Source: Donghicola tyrosinivorans
Lineage (GTDB): Bacteria > Pseudomonadota > Alphaproteobacteria > Rhodobacterales > Rhodobacteraceae
NCBI RefSeq assembly: GCF_003003355.1
Contig: NZ_PVTQ01000002.1
Span: 186,001 to 250,000, forward strand
Direction of reading: 5' to 3'
Length of the DNA: 64,000 nt
Position numbers and translations under genes: made by a program. The notes beneath the pieces were generated by a model. That model made no database searches and was not told the DNA's origin. It was given only the letters and a program-made list of their open reading frames with translations. Positions 27,237 to 35,195 of the stretch are shown piece after piece; positions within the stretch are counted from its first letter, which is position 1; each line of letters begins with the position of its first letter.

Positions 27237-27452
27237 ATGATTATCGGCATTATCGGCTTGATCGTCGCCTTTGCCTTGGTGGTCATCTTTCGCAACCCCG
27301 CCACCCGCAATTGCCGCTGGCGTGAAGACCGGCGGCGCGACAAGGACGGGCTGCGGTTCTATCGCTGTGTCAACTGCGGGGCCGAGGTCTGGGACAGCCC
27401 CAAACACAGTCCGAAAACCTGCCATAACCCTGACAAAAAAGGCACATCCTGA
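27237..27452 (+). CDS. Small membrane protein with a zinc-ribbon-like C-terminus
   Basis: 71 residues. An N-terminal membrane helix (about 2-18) is followed by a basic stretch, CRWREDRRRDKDG, and a CVNCGAE knuckle with a later Cys in PKTCHN, which together look like a metal-binding ribbon. AGAGGAG precedes the ATG. Function unknown. It stands between the sdh genes and the helicase. Confidence 0.65.
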   Translation: MIIGIIGLIVAFALVVIFRNPATRNCRWREDRRRDKDGLRFYRCVNCGAEVWDSPKHSPKTCHNPDKKGTS

Positions 27453-27532
27453 AATCCGCTTTTGCGGCAATGCAGCGATCAAAGATTGACTTTGTAGCCC
27501 GCAGGCCCCATGTGCCTGAGCAGGTGACATGA

Positions 27533-27709
27533 TCCGCCGCGTGAGCGGACCCCGCCAAAGCCTTTGGCGCACATGTCCCGCCCCCTCCGGTTCCCCCATC
27601 ACGCAGGGTTCCTACGCTTTCAGACTGCGCATAGGGTGCGGCTGTGGGCGTATCCCTCAAACCCCGCGGGCCGATGGTCCGCGCAGGGCCGTGATGCGGC
27701 CCGAAAGGA
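27533..27709 (+). promoter_or_regulatory. Structured leader of the DEAD-box helicase gene
   Basis: The 263-nt stretch before the helicase has no gene but several small stem-loops: TCCGC/GCGGA (27533-27549), GCCAAAG/CTTTGGC (27554-27568), CGCGGGCC/GGTCCGCG with one G-U pair (27665-27683) and GGGCCG/CGGCCC (27686-27702). The last ends 1 nt before the AAAGGA ribosome binding site. A long structured 5' leader would fit autoregulation or cold control of an RNA helicase, but this is inferred. Confidence 0.4.
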
Positions 27710-27715
27710 ACATTT

Positions 27716-28960
27716 TTGACTGATTTCAACAATCTGGGGCTCAGCCCCCGTCTTGTCGACCGTCTGACCGCGCTGGGTCTGACCCAGCCCACCCCCATTC
27801 AGGCCAAAGCGATCCCTCATGTGGTCGAAGGCCGTGACGTTATGGGGCTGGCGCAGACCGGTACCGGCAAGACCATGGCCTTTGCTCTGCCGATGGTGCA
27901 GCGCCTGAACAAGCACGGCAAGCGTGCGCCCAAGGGCTGCATCAACGCGCTGATTCTGGCCCCCACCCGCGAACTGGCCCGCCAGATCTCCGAGTCCGTA
28001 CACAGCCTGACCGAAGGCGGTCCGCTGCGCATTGGCATGGTCGTTGGCGGCCAGTCGATCAACGTGCAGATCAAGCGTCTGGAAAAAGGCACTGACATCC
28101 TGATCGCGACCCCCGGTCGTCTGATCGACCTGATGGACCGCAAGGCCGTTGATCTGGGCCTGACCCAGTATCTGGTGCTGGACGAGGCTGACCAGATGCT
28201 GGATCTGGGCTTTATCCATGCCCTGCGCCGTATCTCGACCCAGCTGCCGGCGGAACGCCAAACCCTGCTGTTCTCGGCGACCATGCCGAAAAAGATGGAA
28301 GAGTTGGCGCAGGCTTACCTGACCGATCCGGTAAAGGTCGAAGTGACCCCTCCGGGCCGCGCGGCCGATAAGGTGACCCAAGGTGTTCACTTCATCGACC
28401 AGAAGGCCAAACCCGACCTGCTGATCGAGCGTCTGGACCGTCACCGTGACGAACTGGCGATCGTCTTCTCGCGCACCAAACACGGGGCAGAGCGTCTGTC
28501 GCGCAAGCTGGAAGGCGCCGGTTTCGCCGCGGGCTCGATCCACGGCAACAAGAGCCAAGGCCAGCGTGACCGTGCCCTGAAGGCGTTCAAAGAAGGCAAG
28601 CTGCGCGTTCTGGTGGCCACCGATGTGGCTGCGCGTGGCATCGACATCCCCGATGTGCGCCACGTCTATAACTTTGACCTGCCCAACGTGGCCGAGAACT
28701 ACGTCCACCGCATTGGCCGGACCGCCCGCGCCGGTGCCGAAGGTGCAGCCGAGGCATTCTGCGCGCCGGACGAATTCGCCTACCTGCGTGACATCGAAAA
28801 GGTCATGAAGCTGTCGATCCCCGTCCTCAGTGGCGAGGCTCCCAAAGGCGCGGCTGCCAAGCCCGCTGCGAAAAAGCAGGGTGGCGGCAATGGTGGAAAC
28901 AACGGCCGCAACGGCCAGCGTCGCCGCCGCTCGGGTCCGCCCCGCCGCAAGGCCGCCTAA
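27716..28960 (+). CDS. DEAD-box ATP-dependent RNA helicase (RhlE-like)
   Basis: 414 residues. It has the Q motif (LTQPTPIQAKAIP), motif I AQTGTGKT (46-53), DEAD (156-159), SAT in LLFSATMP, and HRIGRTARAG in the second RecA domain. The C-terminal tail is Gly/Asn/Arg-rich and basic, typical of RhlE/RhlB-like proteins involved in RNA decay or ribosome assembly. It starts with TTG after AAAGGA. A terminator follows the stop. Confidence 0.9.
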   Translation: MTDFNNLGLSPRLVDRLTALGLTQPTPIQAKAIPHVVEGRDVMGLAQTGTGKTMAFALPMVQRLNKHGKRAPKGCINALILAPTRELARQISESVHSLTEGGPLRIGMVVGGQSINVQIKRLEKGTDILIATPGRLIDLMDRKAVDLGLTQYLVLDEADQMLDLGFIHALRRISTQLPAERQTLLFSATMPKKMEELAQAYLTDPVKVEVTPPGRAADKVTQGVHFIDQKAKPDLLIERLDRHRDELAIVFSRTKHGAERLSRKLEGAGFAAGSIHGNKSQGQRDRALKAFKEGKLRVLVATDVAARGIDIPDVRHVYNFDLPNVAENYVHRIGRTARAGAEGAAEAFCAPDEFAYLRDIEKVMKLSIPVLSGEAPKGAAAKPAAKKQGGGNGGNNGRNGQRRRRSGPPRRKAA

Positions 28961-28984
28961 GCCTTTTCTTTGGCTGAAAAATGT

Positions 28985-29018
28985 GACCTCCTGCGTGAAA
29001 CATCGCAGGAGGTCTTTT
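28985..29018 (+). terminator. Terminator after the helicase gene that contains the next gene's RBS
   Basis: A perfect 11-bp stem, GACCTCCTGCG (28985-28995) with CGCAGGAGGTC (29004-29014), followed by TTTT. The right arm holds GGAGG (29008-29012), 7 nt before the ATG of the DUF1989 gene at 29020. The same element therefore can stop transcription and hide a ribosome binding site. Confidence 0.8.
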
Positions 29019-29019
29019 C

Positions 29020-29877
29020 ATGTGTGACGCCCGCCCATCCGCGCCCGCAGACGCCGAAGCACGCCGCGCCATCGCGCCGGTCATCTGCTATCCCGTAGAC
29101 ACGCTGCCTGCCGCGCCAATGGCGCTCTATTCCGCCGCGCGGGAAGGACTGCTCTTGGTGGACACGGTCACTGCGCCTGCCCGCGACGCGGCCACCTTCA
29201 CCGTGCCTGCCGGTCATTTCTGCCGGATCGTCAGCGTGGATGGCCCTCAGGTCGGCGATTTGAACCTCTGGAATGCGAACGACCTGTCCGAGCGGTTCTT
29301 CAGCGGCAAAACCCGCGCCCTGCATGGCACCCATGTGACCACTGGTGATCGTCTTTGGTCGAACCTGCCACATCTGCGCCCTATGGCGACTGTGACCCAT
29401 GACACGCTGGGTTGGTACGGGATCGATGGATATGGTGGTTCGGTCCATGACGTGATCGGCACCCGCTGCGATCCTTACACCAATAACCTACTGTCAGGAG
29501 GCCAGTATCATCACTGCTGTCATTCCAACCTGACACGGGCGTTGGCCGATCATACGGGGCTGCCGCTGGATCAGGCTGAACTCCATGTGCATGACGTGCT
29601 GAACGTTTTCATGTGCACAGGTTTCACCCGCGATACGGGCCAGTACTTCATGAAGGCCAGTCCCGTGCGGCCGGGCGACTACTTCGAATTCTTTGCGGAA
29701 ATTGACCTGCTGGGTGCCCTTAGCGCCTGCCCAGGCGGCGATTGCAGTAGTGAACATTCCAGCGACACAGCCGCCTGCCATCGGCTGGAAATCCAGATCC
29801 TCAAACCCGCATCAGGTGCGCTGCAAGGCTGGCAAGCGCCCGCGGCCAACGGATACGACCGCAGCCACGGGCGGTAA
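29020..29877 (+). CDS. DUF1989 family protein (urea carboxylase-associated type)
   Basis: 285 residues of the DUF1989 family: TFTVPAGHFCRIVSVDGPQVGDLNLWNANDLSE, then RALHGTHVTTGDRLWSN and CHSNLTRAL, with several conserved His and Cys residues that could bind metal. Family members often sit next to urea or guanidine carboxylase genes, but none is present here, so the substrate is unknown. The ribosome binding site lies in a terminator stem. It converges with deoD, with 3 nt between the stops. Confidence 0.8.
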   Translation: MCDARPSAPADAEARRAIAPVICYPVDTLPAAPMALYSAAREGLLLVDTVTAPARDAATFTVPAGHFCRIVSVDGPQVGDLNLWNANDLSERFFSGKTRALHGTHVTTGDRLWSNLPHLRPMATVTHDTLGWYGIDGYGGSVHDVIGTRCDPYTNNLLSGGQYHHCCHSNLTRALADHTGLPLDQAELHVHDVLNVFMCTGFTRDTGQYFMKASPVRPGDYFEFFAEIDLLGALSACPGGDCSSEHSSDTAACHRLEIQILKPASGALQGWQAPAANGYDRSHGR

Positions 29878-29880
29878 TCG

Positions 29881-30585
29881 TCAGGCGAAGGCCGCCTCAA
29901 GCGCGATCTCGACCATCTCGCCAAAGCTGCGCTCGCGGTCCTCGCTTGTCAGGGCCTCGCCGGTTTGCAGATGGTCCGAGATCGTCAGAATCGCCAAAGC
30001 ACGGCGGCCGTAGCGGGCGGCCAAAGTGTAAAGCTCTGCCGCTTCCATCTCGACCGCCAGAATGCCGTGGCGGGTCATTTGCTCGTTTAGGTCGGGCCGT
30101 TCGTCATAAAACACGTCCGAGCTATAAATCCCGCCCACATGCGGGTCCGATCCCCGCGCCTCGGCTGCGGCAACCGCTGCGCGCAAGAGGCCGAAATCAG
30201 CACAGGGCGCATAGTTCACCTCGCGGAAAATCCCCTTTGAGGGCGTGGACAGGGTGGTGCTGGTCATCGCAATCACCAGATCGCGGATTTTCACTTGCGG
30301 CTGCATTCCGCCTGCCGATCCGATGCGGATCAGGGTCTGCGCGCCATAATCCTTGATCAGCTCATTGGCGTAGATCGATAGGGACGGCATCCCCATGCCG
30401 CTGCCCTGAATGGTCACCCGATGGCCGCGCCATGTGCCGGTAAAGCCCAACATCCCGCGTACATCATTTACCAGCTCTGCATCTTCCAGAAAGGTCTCGG
30501 CCGCCCATTTCGCACGATAGGGATCGCCCGGCATCAGAACGGTCTCGGCAATCTGCCCCGGCTTCGCGCCAATATGCACCGTCAT
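29881..30585 (-). CDS. deoD: Purine nucleoside phosphorylase, DeoD type
   Basis: 234 residues, the hexameric DeoD type. It has the N-terminal [22 protein letters not shown], the phosphate-binding RIGSAGGM, the ribose-binding VEMEAAELY and the catalytic aspartate in TISDHL. It splits purine (deoxy)nucleosides with phosphate to base and ribose-1-phosphate. A terminator lies upstream between it and ecm, so it has its own promoter. It could act on nucleosides taken up by the BMP-type importer at 38.6-43.3 kb. Confidence 0.93.
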   Translation of the reverse strand: MTVHIGAKPGQIAETVLMPGDPYRAKWAAETFLEDAELVNDVRGMLGFTGTWRGHRVTIQGSGMGMPSLSIYANELIKDYGAQTLIRIGSAGGMQPQVKIRDLVIAMTSTTLSTPSKGIFREVNYAPCADFGLLRAAVAAAEARGSDPHVGGIYSSDVFYDERPDLNEQMTRHGILAVEMEAAELYTLAARYGRRALAILTISDHLQTGEALTSEDRERSFGEMVEIALEAAFA

Positions 30586-30614
30586 TTCGAAAACTCCCGC
30601 TTTACCTACCGGTC

Positions 30615-30648
30615 AAAAAAGAACGGGGCCCGCCGAATGGCAAGCCCC
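30615..30648 (-). terminator. Terminator after ecm
   Basis: On the minus strand, GGGGCTTGCC and GGCGGGCCCC pair through 10 bp with two G-U pairs (30625-30648). T residues follow (A-run 30615-30620 on the plus strand). It ends the ecm transcript. Confidence 0.7.
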
Positions 30649-30708
30649 ATGCTTCTTTATTGCAAAAATACTCGACGTCACAGCGGCCTCATCCGCCGCG
30701 ACGAAAGT

Positions 30709-32676
30709 TTATTCCGCCGCGACCGGTGCCGGATCAACCAGCGCCACGATGTCCATCATGATGCGGTTCAGCTCAAAGTCTTTCGGAGTGTAGACCTTCG
30801 CCACGCCCATTTCGAGCAGACGCTTCGCGTCGTCTTCCGGAATGATGCCGCCCACAACAACGGGGATGTCCCCCAACCCCTCAGCCCGCATGCGGTTCAT
30901 CAGATCCTCAACAAGGGGGATATGGCTTCCGGACAGAATCGACAAGCCGACCACATGGGCGTTGTCCTCTCGGGTGGCCTTTACGATCTCTTCCGGAGTT
31001 AGACGGATACCTTCGTATTCGATATCCATACCACAATCGCGGGCGCGGAAGGCGATCTGCTCGGCGCCGTTGGAGTGACCGTCAAGACCAGGTTTGCCCA
31101 CAAGGAACTTTAGGCGGCGACCCAGCTTGTCGCTGACCGCATCTACGGCGGCGCGGATGTCGTCCAGACCTTCGGTCTTGTTCGATACACCACGGGCCAC
31201 GCCGGTCGGACCACGGTATTCACCGAAGGCCGCGCGCATCTCTGCCGCCCATTCGCCAGTGGTCGCACCGGCTTTGGCCGCCTTGATCGAGGCCGGCATG
31301 ACGTTGCCGCCTTCTTTGGTCACAGCGCGTAGTTCAGCCAGTGCCTCTTGTACGGCGGCCTCATCACGCTCGGCGCGCCATGCGTTCAGGCGGGTGATCT
31401 GTTCCTGCTCGACCGCGGGATCAACAACCATGATACCGCCGTCTTCGCCCATCAGCGGGCTGGGTTCGCCGTGCTGGAACTTGTTCACGCCAACCACGAT
31501 GGTTTCGTTCTTCTCGATCCGGTTCAGACGGTCGGCGTTCGATTCCACCAGACGGCCCTTCATATATTCGATCGAGCTGACCGCGCCGCCCATGCTGTCC
31601 AGTTGCGCCAGTTCCTGACGGGCACCTTCTTTCAGGGCCTCAACCTTGGCATCTACGGCGGGGTTGCCGTCGAACAGGTCCTCATATTCCAGCAGGTCGG
31701 TCTCGAATGCCAGAATCTGCTGCATCCGCATGGACCATTGCTGGTCCCACGGGCGGGGCAGGCCGAGGGCCTCGTTCCATGCGGGCAGCTGCACGGCGCG
31801 GGCGCGGGCCTTTTTCGACAGTGTCACGGCCAGCATCTCGATCAGGATGCGGTAGACGTTGTTTTCGGGCTGCTGCTCGGTCAGGCCAAGGCTGTTCACC
31901 TGTACGCCGTAACGGAAGCGGCGGTACTTGGGTTCCTGCACGCCATAACGCTCAAGGCAGATTTCGTCCCACAGGTCCACGAAGGCGCGCATTTTGCACA
32001 TCTCGGTGACAAAGCGGATGCCCGCGTTCACGAAGAAGCTGATGCGGCTGACAAGGGCAGGGAAGTCTTCGGCGGACACGCGGGGACGCAGTTCGTCCAG
32101 AACGGCGGTCGCGGTGGCCAGCGCAAAGGCCAGTTCCTGCTCGGGCGTCGCGCCGGCTTCTTGCAGGTGGTAGGAACACACGTTCATCGGGTTCCACTTG
32201 GGCACGTTCTGGTAGCAGTACTCGGCCACGTCCGCGATCAGCTTGAGCGAGGGCTTGGGCGGGCAGATATAAGTACCGCGCGACAGGTATTCCTTGATCA
32301 GATCGTTCTGAACGGTGCCTTGCAGCTTGGAAATATCCGCGCCCTGTTCCTCAGCGACCGCAATATAAAGAGACAGCAGCCAAGGCGCGGTCGCGTTAAT
32401 GGTCATCGAGGTGTTCATCTGTTCCAGCGGGATCTGGTCGAACAAGGTCCGCATGTCGCCCAGATGGCAAACGGGCACGCCCACCTTGCCAACTTCGCCG
32501 CGGGCCAGCACGTGATCGCTGTCATAACCGGTCTGGGTGGGCAGGTCGAAGGCCACCGAAAGGCCGGTCTGACCCTTGGCAAGGTTACCGCGATAGAGCG
32601 CGTTGGATTTGGCTGCGGTCGAGTGACCGGCATAGGTGCGGATCAGCCAGGGGCGGTCTTTCTGGGTCTCGGACAT
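30709..32676 (-). CDS. ecm: Ethylmalonyl-CoA mutase
   Basis: 655 residues, a coenzyme B12-dependent acyl-CoA mutase in one chain. The N-terminal substrate barrel includes TGLSVAFDLPTQTGYDSDH; the C-terminal cobalamin domain has the cobalt-ligand motif DGHSNG in KPGLDGHSNGAEQ. Compared with methylmalonyl-CoA mutase it is shorter and of the clade described in Rhodobacter. It turns (2R)-ethylmalonyl-CoA into methylsuccinyl-CoA. It is divergent from ccr, which makes its substrate. Confidence 0.94.
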   Translation of the reverse strand: MSETQKDRPWLIRTYAGHSTAAKSNALYRGNLAKGQTGLSVAFDLPTQTGYDSDHVLARGEVGKVGVPVCHLGDMRTLFDQIPLEQMNTSMTINATAPWLLSLYIAVAEEQGADISKLQGTVQNDLIKEYLSRGTYICPPKPSLKLIADVAEYCYQNVPKWNPMNVCSYHLQEAGATPEQELAFALATATAVLDELRPRVSAEDFPALVSRISFFVNAGIRFVTEMCKMRAFVDLWDEICLERYGVQEPKYRRFRYGVQVNSLGLTEQQPENNVYRILIEMLAVTLSKKARARAVQLPAWNEALGLPRPWDQQWSMRMQQILAFETDLLEYEDLFDGNPAVDAKVEALKEGARQELAQLDSMGGAVSSIEYMKGRLVESNADRLNRIEKNETIVVGVNKFQHGEPSPLMGEDGGIMVVDPAVEQEQITRLNAWRAERDEAAVQEALAELRAVTKEGGNVMPASIKAAKAGATTGEWAAEMRAAFGEYRGPTGVARGVSNKTEGLDDIRAAVDAVSDKLGRRLKFLVGKPGLDGHSNGAEQIAFRARDCGMDIEYEGIRLTPEEIVKATREDNAHVVGLSILSGSHIPLVEDLMNRMRAEGLGDIPVVVGGIIPEDDAKRLLEMGVAKVYTPKDFELNRIMMDIVALVDPAPVAAE

Positions 32677-32949
32677 GAGGGCCTCGCGTAGTCTGGTTGA
32701 GCAATTTTATTGCGTTCGATGATTGATACTTGGAATTATGTGGCCCTGTCAATTCGCCGCGATGCGGCGGAAAGCCTTTATTTTCCTAATGCTATCGCAG
32801 CATTCGACTTTCGTCGCGACATAAAATTTCAAAAATTAATCAATTTGGGTTGCGATGTTGCGTGGCCATGACTATCTCTTGTGGCAGATGCAGCGCGATT
32901 CTGCGCCGCAGAACGAAATCACACCCCGACAGGGAGTATGGAGGCACAA
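32677..32949. promoter_or_regulatory. Divergent promoter region of ecm and ccr
   Basis: 273 bases, more AT-rich than the neighbours, with no gene. It should hold the promoters of both genes. A 6-bp hairpin, CGCCGC/GCGGCG with GAT loop (32755-32769), lies near the middle, and several TGCGATG/ATCGCAG-like words recur around 32790-32860. I cannot assign an operator. Confidence 0.45.
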
Positions 32950-34233
32950 ATGGCACTTGATACGAACACTGGGATTGCCCCCTACGATGCACCCGAAAAA
33001 GAACTGTACGAGATCGGCGAAATGCCTCCCCTCGGCTATGTTCCCCCCAAGATGTACGCGTGGGCGATCCGCCGCGAACGTCATGGTGAGCCGGAAGTTT
33101 CGTTCCAGAAAGAAGTTGTCGACACTTGGAAAATCGACAGCCATGAGGTGCTGGTCCTCGTGATGGCGGCCGGTGTTAACTATAACGGTGTTTGGGCGGG
33201 CCTTGGTAAGCCGATTTCGCCGTTTGACGTGCACAAGCAAGACTACCACATCGCTGGCTCGGATGCCGCGGGTATTGTGTGGGCTGTTGGCGATAAAGTG
33301 AAAAATTGGAAAGTGGGTGATGAAGTTGTCATCCATTGTAACCAGGACGACGGCGACGACGAAGAGTGCAATGGCGGCGATCCGATGTTCTCTCCTTCGC
33401 AGCGGATCTGGGGTTATGAGACCGGTGACGGCTCGTTCTCTCAGTTCACCCGCGTTCAGGCTCAGCAGCTGATGCCCCGTCCCAAGCACCTGACTTGGGA
33501 AGAGAGCGCCTGCTACACCCTGACACTGGCCACCGCATACCGCATGCTGTTCGGTCACCACCCCCACGAGCTGAAGCCCGGCCAGAACGTTCTGGTATGG
33601 GGTGCCTCGGGTGGTCTGGGTTCCTATGCGATCCAGCTGGCAAATACTGCAGGTGCGAACGCGATCGGTGTCATCTCGGATGAGAGCAAGCGTCAGTTCG
33701 TGATGGATCAGGGCGCGAAAGGTGTCATCAACCGCAAGGACTTTAACTGCTGGGGTCAGCTGCCCACCGTGAACTCGCCCGAGTACAATGAGTGGCTGAA
33801 GGAAGCGCGTAAGTTCGGCAAGGCGATCTGGGACATCACCGGCAAGGGCGTGAGCGTTGACATGGTCTTCGAACACCCCGGCGAGGCGACCTTCCCCGTA
33901 TCGACTCTGGTCGTGAAAAAGGGCGGTATCGTGGTGATCTGTGCTGGTACCTCTGGCTTCAACTGCACCTTCGACGTCCGCTACATGTGGATGCACCAGA
34001 AGCGTCTGCAGGGCTCGCACTTTGCGAACCTCAAGCAGGCAGCCTCGGCGAACCGCCTGATGTGCGAGCGTCGTCTGGACCCCTGCATGTCGGAAGTGTT
34101 CACTTGGGACCAGATCCCGCAGGCACACACCCGCATGCTGCGCAACGAACACAAGCCCGGCAACATGGCCGTGCTGGTTCAGGCCCCCAAGACCGGCCTG
34201 CGCACATTTGAGGACGCCCTAGCCGCGAAATAA
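32950..34233 (+). CDS. ccr: Crotonyl-CoA carboxylase/reductase
   Basis: 427 residues, the key enzyme of the ethylmalonyl-CoA pathway: it reduces crotonyl-CoA with NADPH and adds CO2 to give ethylmalonyl-CoA. It is a medium-chain dehydrogenase/reductase with the cofactor loop VWGASGGLGSYAIQ and the highly conserved blocks VIHCNQDDGDDEECNGGDP and MVFEHPGEATFPVS. The start is at MALDTNT, with GGAGG 6 nt upstream; an ATG 23 codons earlier is rejected because that part is not conserved in type. Followed by a strong terminator. Confidence 0.97.
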   Translation: MALDTNTGIAPYDAPEKELYEIGEMPPLGYVPPKMYAWAIRRERHGEPEVSFQKEVVDTWKIDSHEVLVLVMAAGVNYNGVWAGLGKPISPFDVHKQDYHIAGSDAAGIVWAVGDKVKNWKVGDEVVIHCNQDDGDDEECNGGDPMFSPSQRIWGYETGDGSFSQFTRVQAQQLMPRPKHLTWEESACYTLTLATAYRMLFGHHPHELKPGQNVLVWGASGGLGSYAIQLANTAGANAIGVISDESKRQFVMDQGAKGVINRKDFNCWGQLPTVNSPEYNEWLKEARKFGKAIWDITGKGVSVDMVFEHPGEATFPVSTLVVKKGGIVVICAGTSGFNCTFDVRYMWMHQKRLQGSHFANLKQAASANRLMCERRLDPCMSEVFTWDQIPQAHTRMLRNEHKPGNMAVLVQAPKTGLRTFEDALAAK

Positions 34234-34258
34234 GTCCCGCGACTAGTCAAAATTGGAA

Positions 34259-34295
34259 AGCCGCATCTCGAAAGAGGTGCGGCTTTTGCGTTTTT
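34259..34295 (+). terminator. Terminator after ccr
   Basis: An 11-bp stem with one G-U pair and a GAAA loop, AGCCGCATCTC (34259-34269) with GAGGTGCGGCT (34274-34284), followed by TTTGCGTTTTT. Confidence 0.88.
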
Positions 34296-34424
34296 GCACT
34301 TTCGTGCGGGCAAAGGGGTATGACCTCTTGTGAGGAACACGTGAAATTGTTCATACTAGTTACATAACAAGCGACTCTTTCCAGCGTCATGCCAGATGGC
34401 CTTATCGGTTAGCGAGTTCCATTG

Positions 34425-35141
34425 ATGAAGATTTTTAACGTCGAGGCCTGCAAGCCAGCAATTGCCCGCGCCACAACGCGCGAGGATTTGCAGGATATTG
34501 CCGAAAGTATATGTAACGAAACAGGACTGCAGCATCTGATGTTCAACTCGGCAAATATGTCGGGCAGTCCGTTTTTCTTTGGGACGTATGGTATGCGGTG
34601 GATTAGCCGCTACCTTGAGATGCAGTACTACCGGAACGACCCCGTTGTTCAGGCCTGCTACCGCAGCTTTGATCCCGTGAACTGGAACCAGTTGGACTGG
34701 TCGCCCCGTCCTGCAGCACGTTTGCGCAGTGATTCATTGGAACACGGCGTGGGCTCGCAAGGGCTGTCCTTTCCCATTCGCGGGCCGTTTGCACAGTTTT
34801 CGATGCTGAATATCTCGCACACCTGCGATGACGACGAATGGAATGCCTATGTCGAAGAGAATACATGTACGTTCTTGCGGCTTGGTGTTCAGCTGAACCG
34901 CGCAGCTTTGCGGCTGCACTCCGGAGCGATCCCCGAAATCTCGCGCCATCTGTCCCCGCGTGAGATCGAAGTGATGACCCTGTTGGCCCGCGGCCAAAGT
35001 CGGAGTCAGGCCGCGCAAGAGTTGCAAATCTCAGAACATACCCTTCGGGTCCATATCGAGGCGGCGCGCAAAAAGATGGACGCTGCAAACACGATCAACG
35101 CGGTCGCCCGCTCGATCATGATGGGTTACGTCATTCTGTGA
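34425..35141 (+). CDS. LuxR-family regulator with autoinducer-binding domain (solo)
   Basis: 238 residues. Residues 1 to about 160 form an autoinducer-binding domain with the usual ligand-site residues in place: W59, Y63, D72-P73 and W87. Residues about 175-238 form a GerE/LuxR helix-turn-helix (LSPREIEVMTLLARGQSRSQAA, ISEHTLRVHIEAARKK). It should bind an acyl-homoserine lactone or similar signal. No luxI synthase lies in the window, so it is an orphan. A TTG one codon upstream is an alternative start. Its target genes are unknown. Confidence 0.88.
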   Translation: MKIFNVEACKPAIARATTREDLQDIAESICNETGLQHLMFNSANMSGSPFFFGTYGMRWISRYLEMQYYRNDPVVQACYRSFDPVNWNQLDWSPRPAARLRSDSLEHGVGSQGLSFPIRGPFAQFSMLNISHTCDDDEWNAYVEENTCTFLRLGVQLNRAALRLHSGAIPEISRHLSPREIEVMTLLARGQSRSQAAQELQISEHTLRVHIEAARKKMDAANTINAVARSIMMGYVIL

Positions 35142-35195
35142 TAAACGCGCTTTTCGCGGTTTATCTGGACCCTTGCGACAGCTAGGGTCCGGCCC

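Noticed and set aside
31348-32691. 447-codon plus-strand frame opposite ecm
   Set aside because: The minus strand encodes a complete ethylmalonyl-CoA mutase with the DGHSNG cobalamin motif; the opposing frame has no recognisable domain.
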